DNA from: an uncultured Erysipelotrichaceae bacterium
GTDB taxonomy: Bacteria; Bacillota_I; Bacilli_A; RFN20; CAG-826
Assembly: GCA_947303755.1 (NCBI GenBank)
Contig: CAMYZF010000017.1
Span: forward strand, 1-18,200
Length of the DNA stretch: 18,200 nt
Reading direction: 5' to 3'
Shown here: in pieces, positions 8,129 through 14,240 of the stretch
Position numbering within the stretch: the first letter of the stretch is position 1
How the letters are laid out: the number at the start of each line of letters is the position of its first letter
Made by a program: the position numbers and the translations under genes
Notes under the pieces: generated by a model
Database searches by the model: none
Seen by the model: only the letters and a program-made list of their open reading frames with translations
What the model was told of the DNA's origin: nothing

Positions 8129-8773
8129 ATGGAAATTAACAGAATGATTGATCACACCCTTCTTAAGCAAGATGCTTCTACAGAAGCAATCACTAAATTA
8201 TGCGAAGAAGCCAAGAAGTATCATTTCGCTTCAGTGTGTGTTAATCCAGGATTTGTTCCTCTTGCAGCAAAATTGCTCAAAGGTACAGACGTCAAAGTTT
8301 GCACAGTTGTCGGTTTCCCATTAGGAGCGACACTTCCAGAAAGCAAAGCTTACGAAGCTAAATTAGCGATCGAAGCAGGTGCAACCGAAGTCGATATGGT
8401 CCTTAACGATTCAATGGCGAAGGAACATAACTACGATTACATCGAAAAGGAAGTCGCCCTTGTTAAAAAAGCATGTGGAAACATCTTACTTAAAGTAATT
8501 CTTGAAACATGCTTATTAAGCGATGATGAAATCATCGAATGTTCAAAGGCTTGTGTTAGAGGCCACGCTGATTATGTTAAAACCTCAACCGGTTTCTCTA
8601 AAGGCGGTGCAACTACACACGCAGTTGAATTAATGCGCAAAGCCGTTGGTCCAAATATTGGAGTCAAGGCAAGCGGTGGTATCCATTCCAAAGAAGAAGC
8701 AGAAGCCATGATCAAAGCAGGCGCAAGCCGCATTGGAGCTTCCTGTGGAGTGGAAATTGTTAATGGTAAATAA
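8129..8773 (+). CDS. deoC: Deoxyribose-phosphate aldolase (DERA)
   Basis: Reversibly cleaves 2-deoxyribose-5-phosphate into glyceraldehyde-3-phosphate and acetaldehyde, the last step in catabolism of deoxynucleosides. It is a class I aldolase of 214 residues, near the normal 220. Active-site features: Asp89 in EVDMV, Schiff-base Lys151 in YVKTSTGF, and the second catalytic Lys180 in GVKASGG. The N-terminal DHTLL motif is present. The ATG at 8129 is preferred: the RBS GAGGTG (8117-8122) is six bases upstream, and the in-frame GTG at 8120 overlaps that RBS. It lies between two ribosomal protein genes, rpmF and rpsU, with no terminator on either side, an odd place for a catabolic gene. The cytidine deaminase gene (cdd) 2 kb downstream belongs to the same salvage route. 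Confidence 0.96.
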   Translation: MEINRMIDHTLLKQDASTEAITKLCEEAKKYHFASVCVNPGFVPLAAKLLKGTDVKVCTVVGFPLGATLPESKAYEAKLAIEAGATEVDMVLNDSMAKEHNYDYIEKEVALVKKACGNILLKVILETCLLSDDEIIECSKACVRGHADYVKTSTGFSKGGATTHAVELMRKAVGPNIGVKASGGIHSKEEAEAMIKAGASRIGASCGVEIVNGK

Positions 8774-8814
8774 TTTTATTATTTAATTACGTACGAAAGG
8801 AAGGTGAAAAAAGA

Positions 8815-8988
8815 ATGCCAAAAATTGTTGTTAGAGAAAACGAACAATTAGACGAAGCTCTTCGTCGCTTTAAACGTCAGGTTAATAAATCTGGTGTCCT
8901 TCTTGAAGCACGTAAAAGAGAGTTCTATTTGAAAAAAGGCCTTAAACGCAAAATGAAAAGCGAAATGGCCCGTCGCAAATCCTACTAA
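8815..8988 (+). CDS. rpsU: 30S ribosomal protein bS21
   Basis: A 57-residue, strongly basic small-subunit protein, needed for efficient initiation and located near the anti-Shine-Dalgarno end of 16S rRNA. The sequence [20 protein letters not shown], followed by [14 protein letters not shown] and a Lys/Arg-rich C-terminus, is diagnostic of bS21 in this lineage, and the length is normal. The RBS AAGGAAGGTG at 8797-8806 ends eight bases before the ATG. It follows deoC after 41 bases and is closed by a strong terminator, so it ends the rpmF-deoC-rpsU unit. In B. subtilis, rpsU also sits downstream of mtaB in the dnaK-to-ybeY segment. Confidence 0.97.
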   Translation: MPKIVVRENEQLDEALRRFKRQVNKSGVLLEARKREFYLKKGLKRKMKSEMARRKSY

Positions 8989-8997
8989 AAATAAGAT

Positions 8998-9033
8998 AGT
9001 CACCCAAGCGGTGACTTTTCTTTTATTTTTTTA
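8998..9033 (+). terminator. Strong rho-independent terminator after rpsU
   Basis: AGTCACC (8998-9004) and GGTGACT (9010-9016) form a perfect 7-bp stem with a 5-base loop. A long T-rich tract follows (9016-9032, interrupted only by single C and A bases). Confidence 0.93.
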
Positions 9034-9041
9034 ATACAAGG

Positions 9042-9087
9042 TATTACGAAAACTTTTTCGCAAATTTTTCATCATCGGTCCGTAATA
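9042..9087 (+). promoter_or_regulatory. Inverted repeats upstream of the C39 membrane protein gene
   Basis: TATTACG (9042-9048) and CGTAATA (9081-9087) are perfect inverted arms 32 bases apart. Nested beside the left arm, CGAAAA/TTTTCG at 9047-9060 forms a tight palindrome. The block lies between the rpsU terminator and the gene's RBS (AGGAGGT, 9096-9102), where a promoter must lie. TATAGT at 9090-9095 is -10-like but abuts the RBS, so it would remove the RBS from the mRNA and is probably not used. An operator or an RNA structure is possible. Confidence 0.35.
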
Positions 9088-9107
9088 AGTATAGTAGGAG
9101 GTCGATT

Positions 9108-10280
9108 ATGACTTATTTAACTTACCAAGGCAATGATGCCGATTGCGGTTTTGCCGCCCTCAAAATGCTCTTAGCGAATTCGACTAGGAACAAATCTTAT
9201 CTTTACATTCCTAAGCCTTCAAAGAAAAGAGACTATACTTTCGCTGATTTGACACGTATAGCGAAAAGGTATGGCCTAATCCTTCTTAGCTATGAAATGC
9301 CAAAAGAAGATAGCCGAACGATTCTAAAGAACACTTTAGTGTTACTTACTAACAATCATATGGTCTATGTGAAAAAGAACAATAAATATAGAATCATCTA
9401 TTTTGATCCTGAGTTAGGAAAAGTATCGATGAATCATAAAGCATTTCAAAAGAAATGGAAAGGCTATGTCATGGAGTGTGTAAACACTAAGGAAGCCAAG
9501 AAGATAAAAATCAAAAAGCCAAGATTAATTCCAGTTTGGATGGACATTATCTATTACGCAGTTATTGGAGCAGTGCTAGCCTCTTTGATGACAGGCTTTT
9601 ACCTTATTAAAGACAACTCTAGTATCTTATTGACCATGGGTTTCTTACTATTGTTTGCTCTAGGAGAATTAGTAGAAAATTGGTACATAATCAAAGAATT
9701 AAAATTATTTGATAAACAATATTTAACTAAATTCTTCTCTCGCAAAACAAATCAAAATATTGATAAATACAAGGACTATTGCAACTATCGAAGCAACTAT
9801 TTTGTTTCCCTTAAAGTTTTGGTGTCTAGCTTAGTCTTAGTAGCAGCGTTTGCCATTTTGCTTTGCTTAAATGATTTTAGAAATATCTTTGTGTTTGTTA
9901 TTTTACTTCTAGTAAGAGTGCTCGATAACATCATTTTTTCCAAATGTGAAAAGAAGGATTCACAATCAATTGCTCAAATTGAGAAGAATGCTTTTGAAAA
10001 ACCAGAGCAATTGAATAAATCTTTGCTTAAAGCAAATTCATTGGCTTATCGCATCGCTTCAAATAAAGGTTTCAGGAAAGTTATCTACCTATTTTTGGCG
10101 ATCTGTCTTGCCTTTGGCATGATGCTATTTTCTGGTGTGACATCGACAAACTTTTTAATATTCCATTTTGGAATATATTTTGTTGTCTCTCAATCTTTCG
10201 AGGGGATTTTGAATTATTGCTCAAATGGTCGAGACCGTAAAAGAATGTTAGCTAGATTCTTGGATGAATGCGATTTATAG
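9108..10280 (+). CDS. C39 peptidase domain fused to six-helix membrane domain, no ATPase
   Basis: A 390-residue protein with an N-terminal C39 (bacteriocin-leader-type) cysteine peptidase domain and a polytopic membrane domain. The catalytic set is complete: Gln7 (oxyanion hole) and Cys13 in QGNDADCGFAALKML, His84 in NNHMVYV, and Asp100 in FDPELG. Six hydrophobic segments follow, at about 144-167, 172-194, 232-254, 258-277, 325-344 and 347-366, which matches the number and pairing expected of an ABC exporter transmembrane domain. The protein then ends in a 24-residue basic/acidic tail. The nucleotide-binding domain of peptidase-containing ABC transporters (about 700 residues in total) is missing; no Walker A or signature motif occurs here or elsewhere in the window. 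C39 domains cut after double-Gly leader motifs; no such substrate gene is seen nearby. A perfect RBS, AGGAGGT, supports the start. The true role is unknown. Confidence 0.75.
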   Translation: MTYLTYQGNDADCGFAALKMLLANSTRNKSYLYIPKPSKKRDYTFADLTRIAKRYGLILLSYEMPKEDSRTILKNTLVLLTNNHMVYVKKNNKYRIIYFDPELGKVSMNHKAFQKKWKGYVMECVNTKEAKKIKIKKPRLIPVWMDIIYYAVIGAVLASLMTGFYLIKDNSSILLTMGFLLLFALGELVENWYIIKELKLFDKQYLTKFFSRKTNQNIDKYKDYCNYRSNYFVSLKVLVSSLVLVAAFAILLCLNDFRNIFVFVILLLVRVLDNIIFSKCEKKDSQSIAQIEKNAFEKPEQLNKSLLKANSLAYRIASNKGFRKVIYLFLAICLAFGMMLFSGVTSTNFLIFHFGIYFVVSQSFEGILNYCSNGRDRKRMLARFLDECDL

Positions 10281-10304
10281 CAATTTTATAAAAAGATGCT
10301 ATAA
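10275..10304 (+). repeat. 8-bp inverted repeat overlapping stop codon and ybeY -10
   Basis: TTATAGCA (10275-10282) and TGCTATAA (10297-10304) are perfect inverted arms around a 14-base A/T loop. The left arm contains the TAG stop of the C39 gene; the right arm contains most of the ybeY -10 element. It may act as a weak terminator, an operator, or both. No T-run follows. Confidence 0.45.
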
Positions 10305-10305
10305 T
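10297..10305 (+). promoter_or_regulatory. Extended -10 promoter of ybeY, near-leaderless
   Basis: TGCTATAAT is a perfect extended -10 element; no good -35 is seen. Transcription should begin near 10312, about eight bases before the ATG at 10320, which leaves no room for a Shine-Dalgarno sequence, and none is present. Confidence 0.55.
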
Positions 10306-10319
10306 ATAGCCCCAAGACT

Positions 10320-10769
10320 ATGGAATTGGATTTTGTCAATCAAGGACCAGCATCTTATGATGCTTATGAAGAAATTTATCGTAATCTTTACGAGAAAACC
10401 TTTTCTCATTTAGGTCTTAAAGGCAACTATTTTGCCGACATTACAATTGTCGACAACAAACAAATCCACAAGGTCAACAAGGAATATAGGGGAGTGGACC
10501 GTCCAACTGACGTGATAAGCTTTGCTTTCCTTGATGACCGTAATGAAATTCCTGCTTTAGATGGCTCGCCCATCTGCTTGGGTGAAATTCTTATTTCCTT
10601 CGAAAAAGCCGAGGAACAAGCAAAAGAATATGGCCATTCTCTTTCAAGAGAAATGTCGTTCTTGTTCGTTCATGGCTTGCTTCATTTGCTCGGTTATGAC
10701 CATATGAAGAAGGAAGATGAAATTAAAATGTTTAATTTGCAAGACGAAATATTAGGAGGTCTAAAATAA
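10320..10769 (+). CDS. ybeY: Endoribonuclease YbeY (rRNA maturation factor)
   Basis: A zinc-dependent endoribonuclease needed for 16S rRNA 3'-end maturation and ribosome quality control. At 149 residues it has normal length. The metal site HGLLHLLGYDH (His118, His122, His128) is the family signature, and RPTDVISF (61-68) and LGEI (88-91) are further conserved segments. The start codon follows an extended -10 promoter almost directly and has no ribosome-binding site. The stop overlaps the cdd start (TAATG). In B. subtilis the homologue yqfG precedes dgkA-cdd-era; dgkA is missing here, as is the phoH homologue that normally lies upstream. Confidence 0.96.
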   Translation: MELDFVNQGPASYDAYEEIYRNLYEKTFSHLGLKGNYFADITIVDNKQIHKVNKEYRGVDRPTDVISFAFLDDRNEIPALDGSPICLGEILISFEKAEEQAKEYGHSLSREMSFLFVHGLLHLLGYDHMKKEDEIKMFNLQDEILGGLK

Positions 10770-11170
10770 TGGAACCAAAACAATTAATTGCAAAAGCTGT
10801 TGAGGCCCGTAAGTTATCTTACTCACCTTACTCCCATTTCGCTGTTGGTGCTGCTTTACTTTGTAAAGATGGTAGCGTATTTGTTGGAGCGAATATCGAA
10901 AACTCTAGCTATCCACTATGCATGTGTGCAGAAAGAAACGCCATTTACAACGCTTACCTCAATGGTAAAAAGAAAGAAGACTTAGTCGCGATGGCTTTAT
11001 CTGCAGACACAGACGAACCATGCTCACCATGCGGAGCATGTAGACAAGTTCTCAGCGAACTTTTCCCAAAAGACGCTCCTATTTATATGTCAAACCTCAA
11101 AGGCGAAGTAAAAGAAACAAATATCGAAGAGCTTTTACCATTCGCATTCTCTGAAGACGCTTTAAAATAA
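10769..11170 (+). CDS. cdd: Cytidine deaminase (tetrameric type)
   Basis: Deaminates cytidine and deoxycytidine to uridine and deoxyuridine in pyrimidine salvage. At 133 residues it is the short, homotetrameric form. Zinc ligands are Cys53 in the CAERNAI motif, with catalytic Glu55, and Cys88 and Cys91 in PCGACRQVL. YSPYSHFAVGAALL near the N-terminus (18-31) is also typical. A strong RBS (AGGAGGT) lies at the end of ybeY, eight bases before the ATG, so it can be translated independently despite the one-base TAATG overlap with ybeY. It ends in another TAATG with era. The arrangement cdd-era-recO matches B. subtilis. Confidence 0.97.
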   Translation: MEPKQLIAKAVEARKLSYSPYSHFAVGAALLCKDGSVFVGANIENSSYPLCMCAERNAIYNAYLNGKKKEDLVAMALSADTDEPCSPCGACRQVLSELFPKDAPIYMSNLKGEVKETNIEELLPFAFSEDALK

Positions 11171-12042
11171 TGAAAAGTGGGTTTGTTTCAATAGTCGGGA
11201 GACCAAACGTTGGTAAGTCAACGATTTTAAATGCTCTCTTAGAGAGAAAGATTTCGATTGTCACTGAAAAAGCCCAAACAACTAGAAATGCCATCAAAGG
11301 CATCTATGATGATGGTGAATATCAAATCATCTTCATCGACACTCCAGGAATCCATAAAGCACACCATTCCTTAGGAAAGATCATGAATCACGATGCTTTA
11401 GACTCTGCTAAGGATGTCGATGCTATTGTCTTAGTGGTGGATGCTTCTAGAAAGATTGATGAAGGCGATATGTTCATTAATGAATCGTTATCCAAAAACA
11501 TTCCAACATACGTCGTAATCAATAAAATTGATTTAGTAAGAATTGACCAAGCTCAAGACATCAAAGCGAAGTATCAAGTGCTTTATCCAAAAGCCAAGAT
11601 TCTCGAGATGTCCGCCTTAGAAAACTTTGGTTTAGATACCTTACTTAATGAAATTAAATCCATCATTCCTGAAGGTCCAAGATACTTTGACCAAGATGCG
11701 ATTACCGATAAAGATAGCAGCTTCTTTGTCTCGGAAGTTATCAGGGAAAAACTATTGAATCTTCTAAAAGAAGAAGTTCCTCACAATCTCGCGGTGAGAG
11801 TGGATGAGATTAAGCACAAGAGCGAGTCCGTGATGATCCACGCGACCATCATTGTAGACCGCGATTCCCACAAGGGAATTGTCATTGGTAAAGACGGCAA
11901 ACGTATCAAAGCCATTGGCACAAAAGCGAGAAAAGAACTGGAAGAATACTTCCAAAAGCGAATCTTCCTCGAATTATTCGTTTCAGTCAAAGAAGATTGG
12001 CTCAATAATCCAAGAATTCTAAAAGAATTAGGCTATAAATAA
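11170..12042 (+). CDS. era: GTPase Era
   Basis: An essential GTPase that binds 16S rRNA near its 3' end and acts as a checkpoint in small-subunit assembly. At 290 residues it is of normal length. The G domain shows G1 GRPNVGKS (10-17), G3 DTPG (57-60), G4 NKID (118-121) and G5 SAL (148-150). The C-terminal KH domain carries the RNA-binding loop GIVIGKDGKRIK (236-247) and the typical terminal segment VKEDWLNNPRILKELGY. Its start lies in a TAATG overlap with cdd and lacks a clear ribosome-binding site, so translation probably depends on ribosomes finishing cdd. Its stop overlaps recO in the same way. YbeY and Era act on the same rRNA end, in keeping with their linkage. Confidence 0.98.
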   Translation: MKSGFVSIVGRPNVGKSTILNALLERKISIVTEKAQTTRNAIKGIYDDGEYQIIFIDTPGIHKAHHSLGKIMNHDALDSAKDVDAIVLVVDASRKIDEGDMFINESLSKNIPTYVVINKIDLVRIDQAQDIKAKYQVLYPKAKILEMSALENFGLDTLLNEIKSIIPEGPRYFDQDAITDKDSSFFVSEVIREKLLNLLKEEVPHNLAVRVDEIKHKSESVMIHATIIVDRDSHKGIVIGKDGKRIKAIGTKARKELEEYFQKRIFLELFVSVKEDWLNNPRILKELGYK

Positions 12043-12758
12043 TGGAATTTGAAGGCATTGTAATTCGTTCAACGCCATTCCGTGATCATGATGCGATGGT
12101 CACGGTTTTATCTAATGATAAGATGCGCTCCTTTTTAGTTAGGGGCGCTTTGAAATACAATTCTAAACTTGGTCCTAGTGTAAATATGTACACGAAATCT
12201 CGCTTCCAAATTTCGAGAGGAAAGGAAGGTTACGCTTTGCGTAGTGGAGAGATTTTAGAAAGCTATAAGAACATCAAAACCGATATCGATTGTTTAGCGG
12301 TGGAAGATTTTCTTGGAGAAGCCACTAATAAACTTGTGCAGTCTGAAGACGCTCCAGAAATATATCCTTTCTTAGAAAGAGGACTCCAATTATTGGATTC
12401 TGGATTTTCTCCTTACACAGTCGCGCTCATATACTTTGCGAAGGTTCTCAATGTCGCTGGCTATTCACTCAACGTTGATTCTTGCCAAATTTGCGGCAAA
12501 ACAGAGCAGATAATCGCTCTTTCTTACAAAGATGGAGGATTTATCTGTCGAGATTGTTTTTCTTCCTTAAAACACTCCAAATGGGATCCAAACAAACTTA
12601 AGCTCATGCGCTACATCTTCAAGGTTGGAGTGGAAAACTTTGATAAAGTTGAATTCGCCAAAGAAGATTGTTTAACGATAATTAAAGAACTTTCTAAATT
12701 TTTAGATAGTGTCGCCCAATTGAACTTAAAGTCAATTGATTTGTTAAAGAAAATTTAA
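12042..12758 (+). CDS. recO: DNA repair protein RecO
   Basis: A mediator of RecF-pathway recombination that, with RecR, loads RecA on SSB-coated single-stranded DNA and anneals complementary strands. At 238 residues the length is normal. The N-terminal OB-fold (MEFEGIVIRSTPFRDHDAMV...) is followed by a helical domain with a four-Cys zinc site, Cys148 and Cys151 (CQICG) and Cys169 and Cys172 (CRDC). Its start is a TAATG overlap with era and it has no strong ribosome-binding site. The following 76-base gap contains a palindrome TCAATTGA at the gene's end but no terminator, then the glyS promoter. Confidence 0.95.
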   Translation: MEFEGIVIRSTPFRDHDAMVTVLSNDKMRSFLVRGALKYNSKLGPSVNMYTKSRFQISRGKEGYALRSGEILESYKNIKTDIDCLAVEDFLGEATNKLVQSEDAPEIYPFLERGLQLLDSGFSPYTVALIYFAKVLNVAGYSLNVDSCQICGKTEQIIALSYKDGGFICRDCFSSLKHSKWDPNKLKLMRYIFKVGVENFDKVEFAKEDCLTIIKELSKFLDSVAQLNLKSIDLLKKI

Positions 12759-12775
12759 AATACACTTAAAATAGG

Positions 12776-12807
12776 TTGACAAATTATTCAAATTACACGA
12801 ATATATA
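12776..12807 (+). promoter_or_regulatory. Promoter of glyS
   Basis: A perfect -35 hexamer TTGACA (12776-12781) is followed by an A/T-rich -10 region at 12799-12807 (GAATATATA; no perfect hexamer at 17 bases). The RBS GAGG at 12823-12826 is eight bases before the ATG. The implied leader is only about 25 bases, too short for a T-box. Confidence 0.55.
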
Positions 12808-12834
12808 GCGGTCATTTTTAATGAGGTTAACAAT

Positions 12835-14208
12835 ATGGAAAAGAAATTTGATGAAATTGTAAATCATTTGATTACAAGTGGTTTCGTCTACCAAGATTCT
12901 GAAATCTATGGTGGTCTTTCTAATTCCTGGGACTTTGGTCCTTTAGGCGTTGAACTTAAAAACAACATCAAGAAGTTGTGGTGGAAGAAGTTCGTTCAAG
13001 AAAGTCCAACTAACGTTGGAATTGACGCAGCAATCCTAATGAATCCAAACGTTTGGAAAGCTACAGGACACGTCTCAACCTTCTCTGATCCACTTATCGA
13101 CTGCAAGGAATGCCACGCTCGTCATAGAGCCGATAATCTTATCGAAGAGCAATATCCTGAAGTTGACGTCCACGGCATGAACCAAGACCAAATGATGGCG
13201 TTTATCAAAGATAAGAAAGTCAAATGCCCAGTGTGTGGTAAGTCAAACTTCACCGATATTCGTCAATTCAATATGATGTTTAGGACTCATATTGGTGTAA
13301 CCGAAGCCAGTGAATCTTTAGTCTACCTTAGACCAGAGACCGCTCAAGGTATGTTTGTTAACTTTAAAAATGTTCAAAGAACATCACGTCGCAAAATCCC
13401 ATTTGGTATCTGCGCAATCGGTAAATCCTTCCGTAATGAAATTACACCGGGAAACTTTATTTTCCGTGTTCGTGAATTCGAACAGATGGAAATGGAATTC
13501 TTCTGTAAGCCAGGAACCGACTTAGAGTGGTTCAAATACTGGAAAGAATACTCCTTAAGATTCTTAGAATCTTTAAATATCTCTGAAGAGAATCTCCGTT
13601 ATAGAGATCACGAACCAGAAGAATTAGCTTTCTATTCCAAAGCTACCTGCGACGTTGAATACAAGTTTCCATTTGGTTGGGGCGAGATTCTCGGCGTAGC
13701 CGATAGAACCGACTACGACTTAAAACGTCATATGGACGCTAGTGGTCAATCTTTAGAATACCTCGATCCAGAAACCAATGAGAAATATGTTCCATATTGT
13801 ATCGAACCTTCCATGGGCGTTGAAAGAATCTTCCTCATGGTTGCATGCGAAGCATATGATGTTGAACAACTCGAAAAAGATAGTCGCATTGTTATGCACT
13901 TCGCTCCAAAGCTCGCTCCATATTTAGCGGCGGTCTTACCGTTGAGCAAACAATTAGGCGACAAAGCTAAAGAAGTATTGAGTCAACTCAATAAATATTT
14001 CTCTGTAGCTTATGATGAAACTGGTTCCATTGGTAAAAGATATCGTCGTCAAGACGCAATTGGCACACCATACTGTATCACAGTAGACTTCGAGACAATC
14101 GAAAAGGATAACTGCGTGACCATACGTGACCGCGACACAATGGAACAAGTGAGAATTCCTATCGCAGAAGTTAAAAACTTCTTACAAGATAAGTTAGAAA
14201 ATAATTAG
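12835..14208 (+). CDS. glyS: Glycyl-tRNA synthetase, single-chain dimeric type
   Basis: Attaches glycine to tRNA-Gly. At 457 residues it is the alpha2 (eukaryote/archaea-like) class II form found in many Gram-positives, not the two-gene alpha2beta2 glyQ/glyS form of B. subtilis. Visible are [17 protein letters not shown] near the N-terminus, [12 protein letters not shown] (166-177), motif 2 with FRNEITPG (199-206), and motif 3 in [10 protein letters not shown] (324-333). An insertion with Cys90, Cys93, Cys131 and Cys134 (CKECH, CPVCG) looks like a zinc site. The C-terminal anticodon-binding domain starts near 355. A perfect -35 and an RBS lie upstream. It occupies the position of glyQ-glyS in the B. 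subtilis recO-dnaG interval. dnaG follows after 32 bases with no terminator. Confidence 0.98.
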   Translation: MEKKFDEIVNHLITSGFVYQDSEIYGGLSNSWDFGPLGVELKNNIKKLWWKKFVQESPTNVGIDAAILMNPNVWKATGHVSTFSDPLIDCKECHARHRADNLIEEQYPEVDVHGMNQDQMMAFIKDKKVKCPVCGKSNFTDIRQFNMMFRTHIGVTEASESLVYLRPETAQGMFVNFKNVQRTSRRKIPFGICAIGKSFRNEITPGNFIFRVREFEQMEMEFFCKPGTDLEWFKYWKEYSLRFLESLNISEENLRYRDHEPEELAFYSKATCDVEYKFPFGWGEILGVADRTDYDLKRHMDASGQSLEYLDPETNEKYVPYCIEPSMGVERIFLMVACEAYDVEQLEKDSRIVMHFAPKLAPYLAAVLPLSKQLGDKAKEVLSQLNKYFSVAYDETGSIGKRYRRQDAIGTPYCITVDFETIEKDNCVTIRDRDTMEQVRIPIAEVKNFLQDKLENN

Positions 14209-14225
14209 TAGAAAATTAGTAGTTT

Positions 14226-14231
14226 TACAAT
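14226..14231 (+). promoter_or_regulatory. Possible -10 element just before dnaG
   Basis: TACAAT lies nine bases before the ATG at 14241, which would give a 5' leader of only about three bases. No convincing -35 is visible, and the region just upstream is a repeated AATTAGTAG-like A/T sequence. It is listed mainly because dnaG has no ribosome-binding site. Confidence 0.3.
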
Positions 14232-14240
14232 TTATTGTAT

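Noticed and set aside
12759..12834. T-box riboswitch upstream of glyS, as is common for Gram-positive glycyl-tRNA synthetase genes
   Set aside because: The whole gap is 76 bases with a promoter inside it, leaving a leader of about 25 bases; there is no room for a T-box and no terminator/antiterminator.
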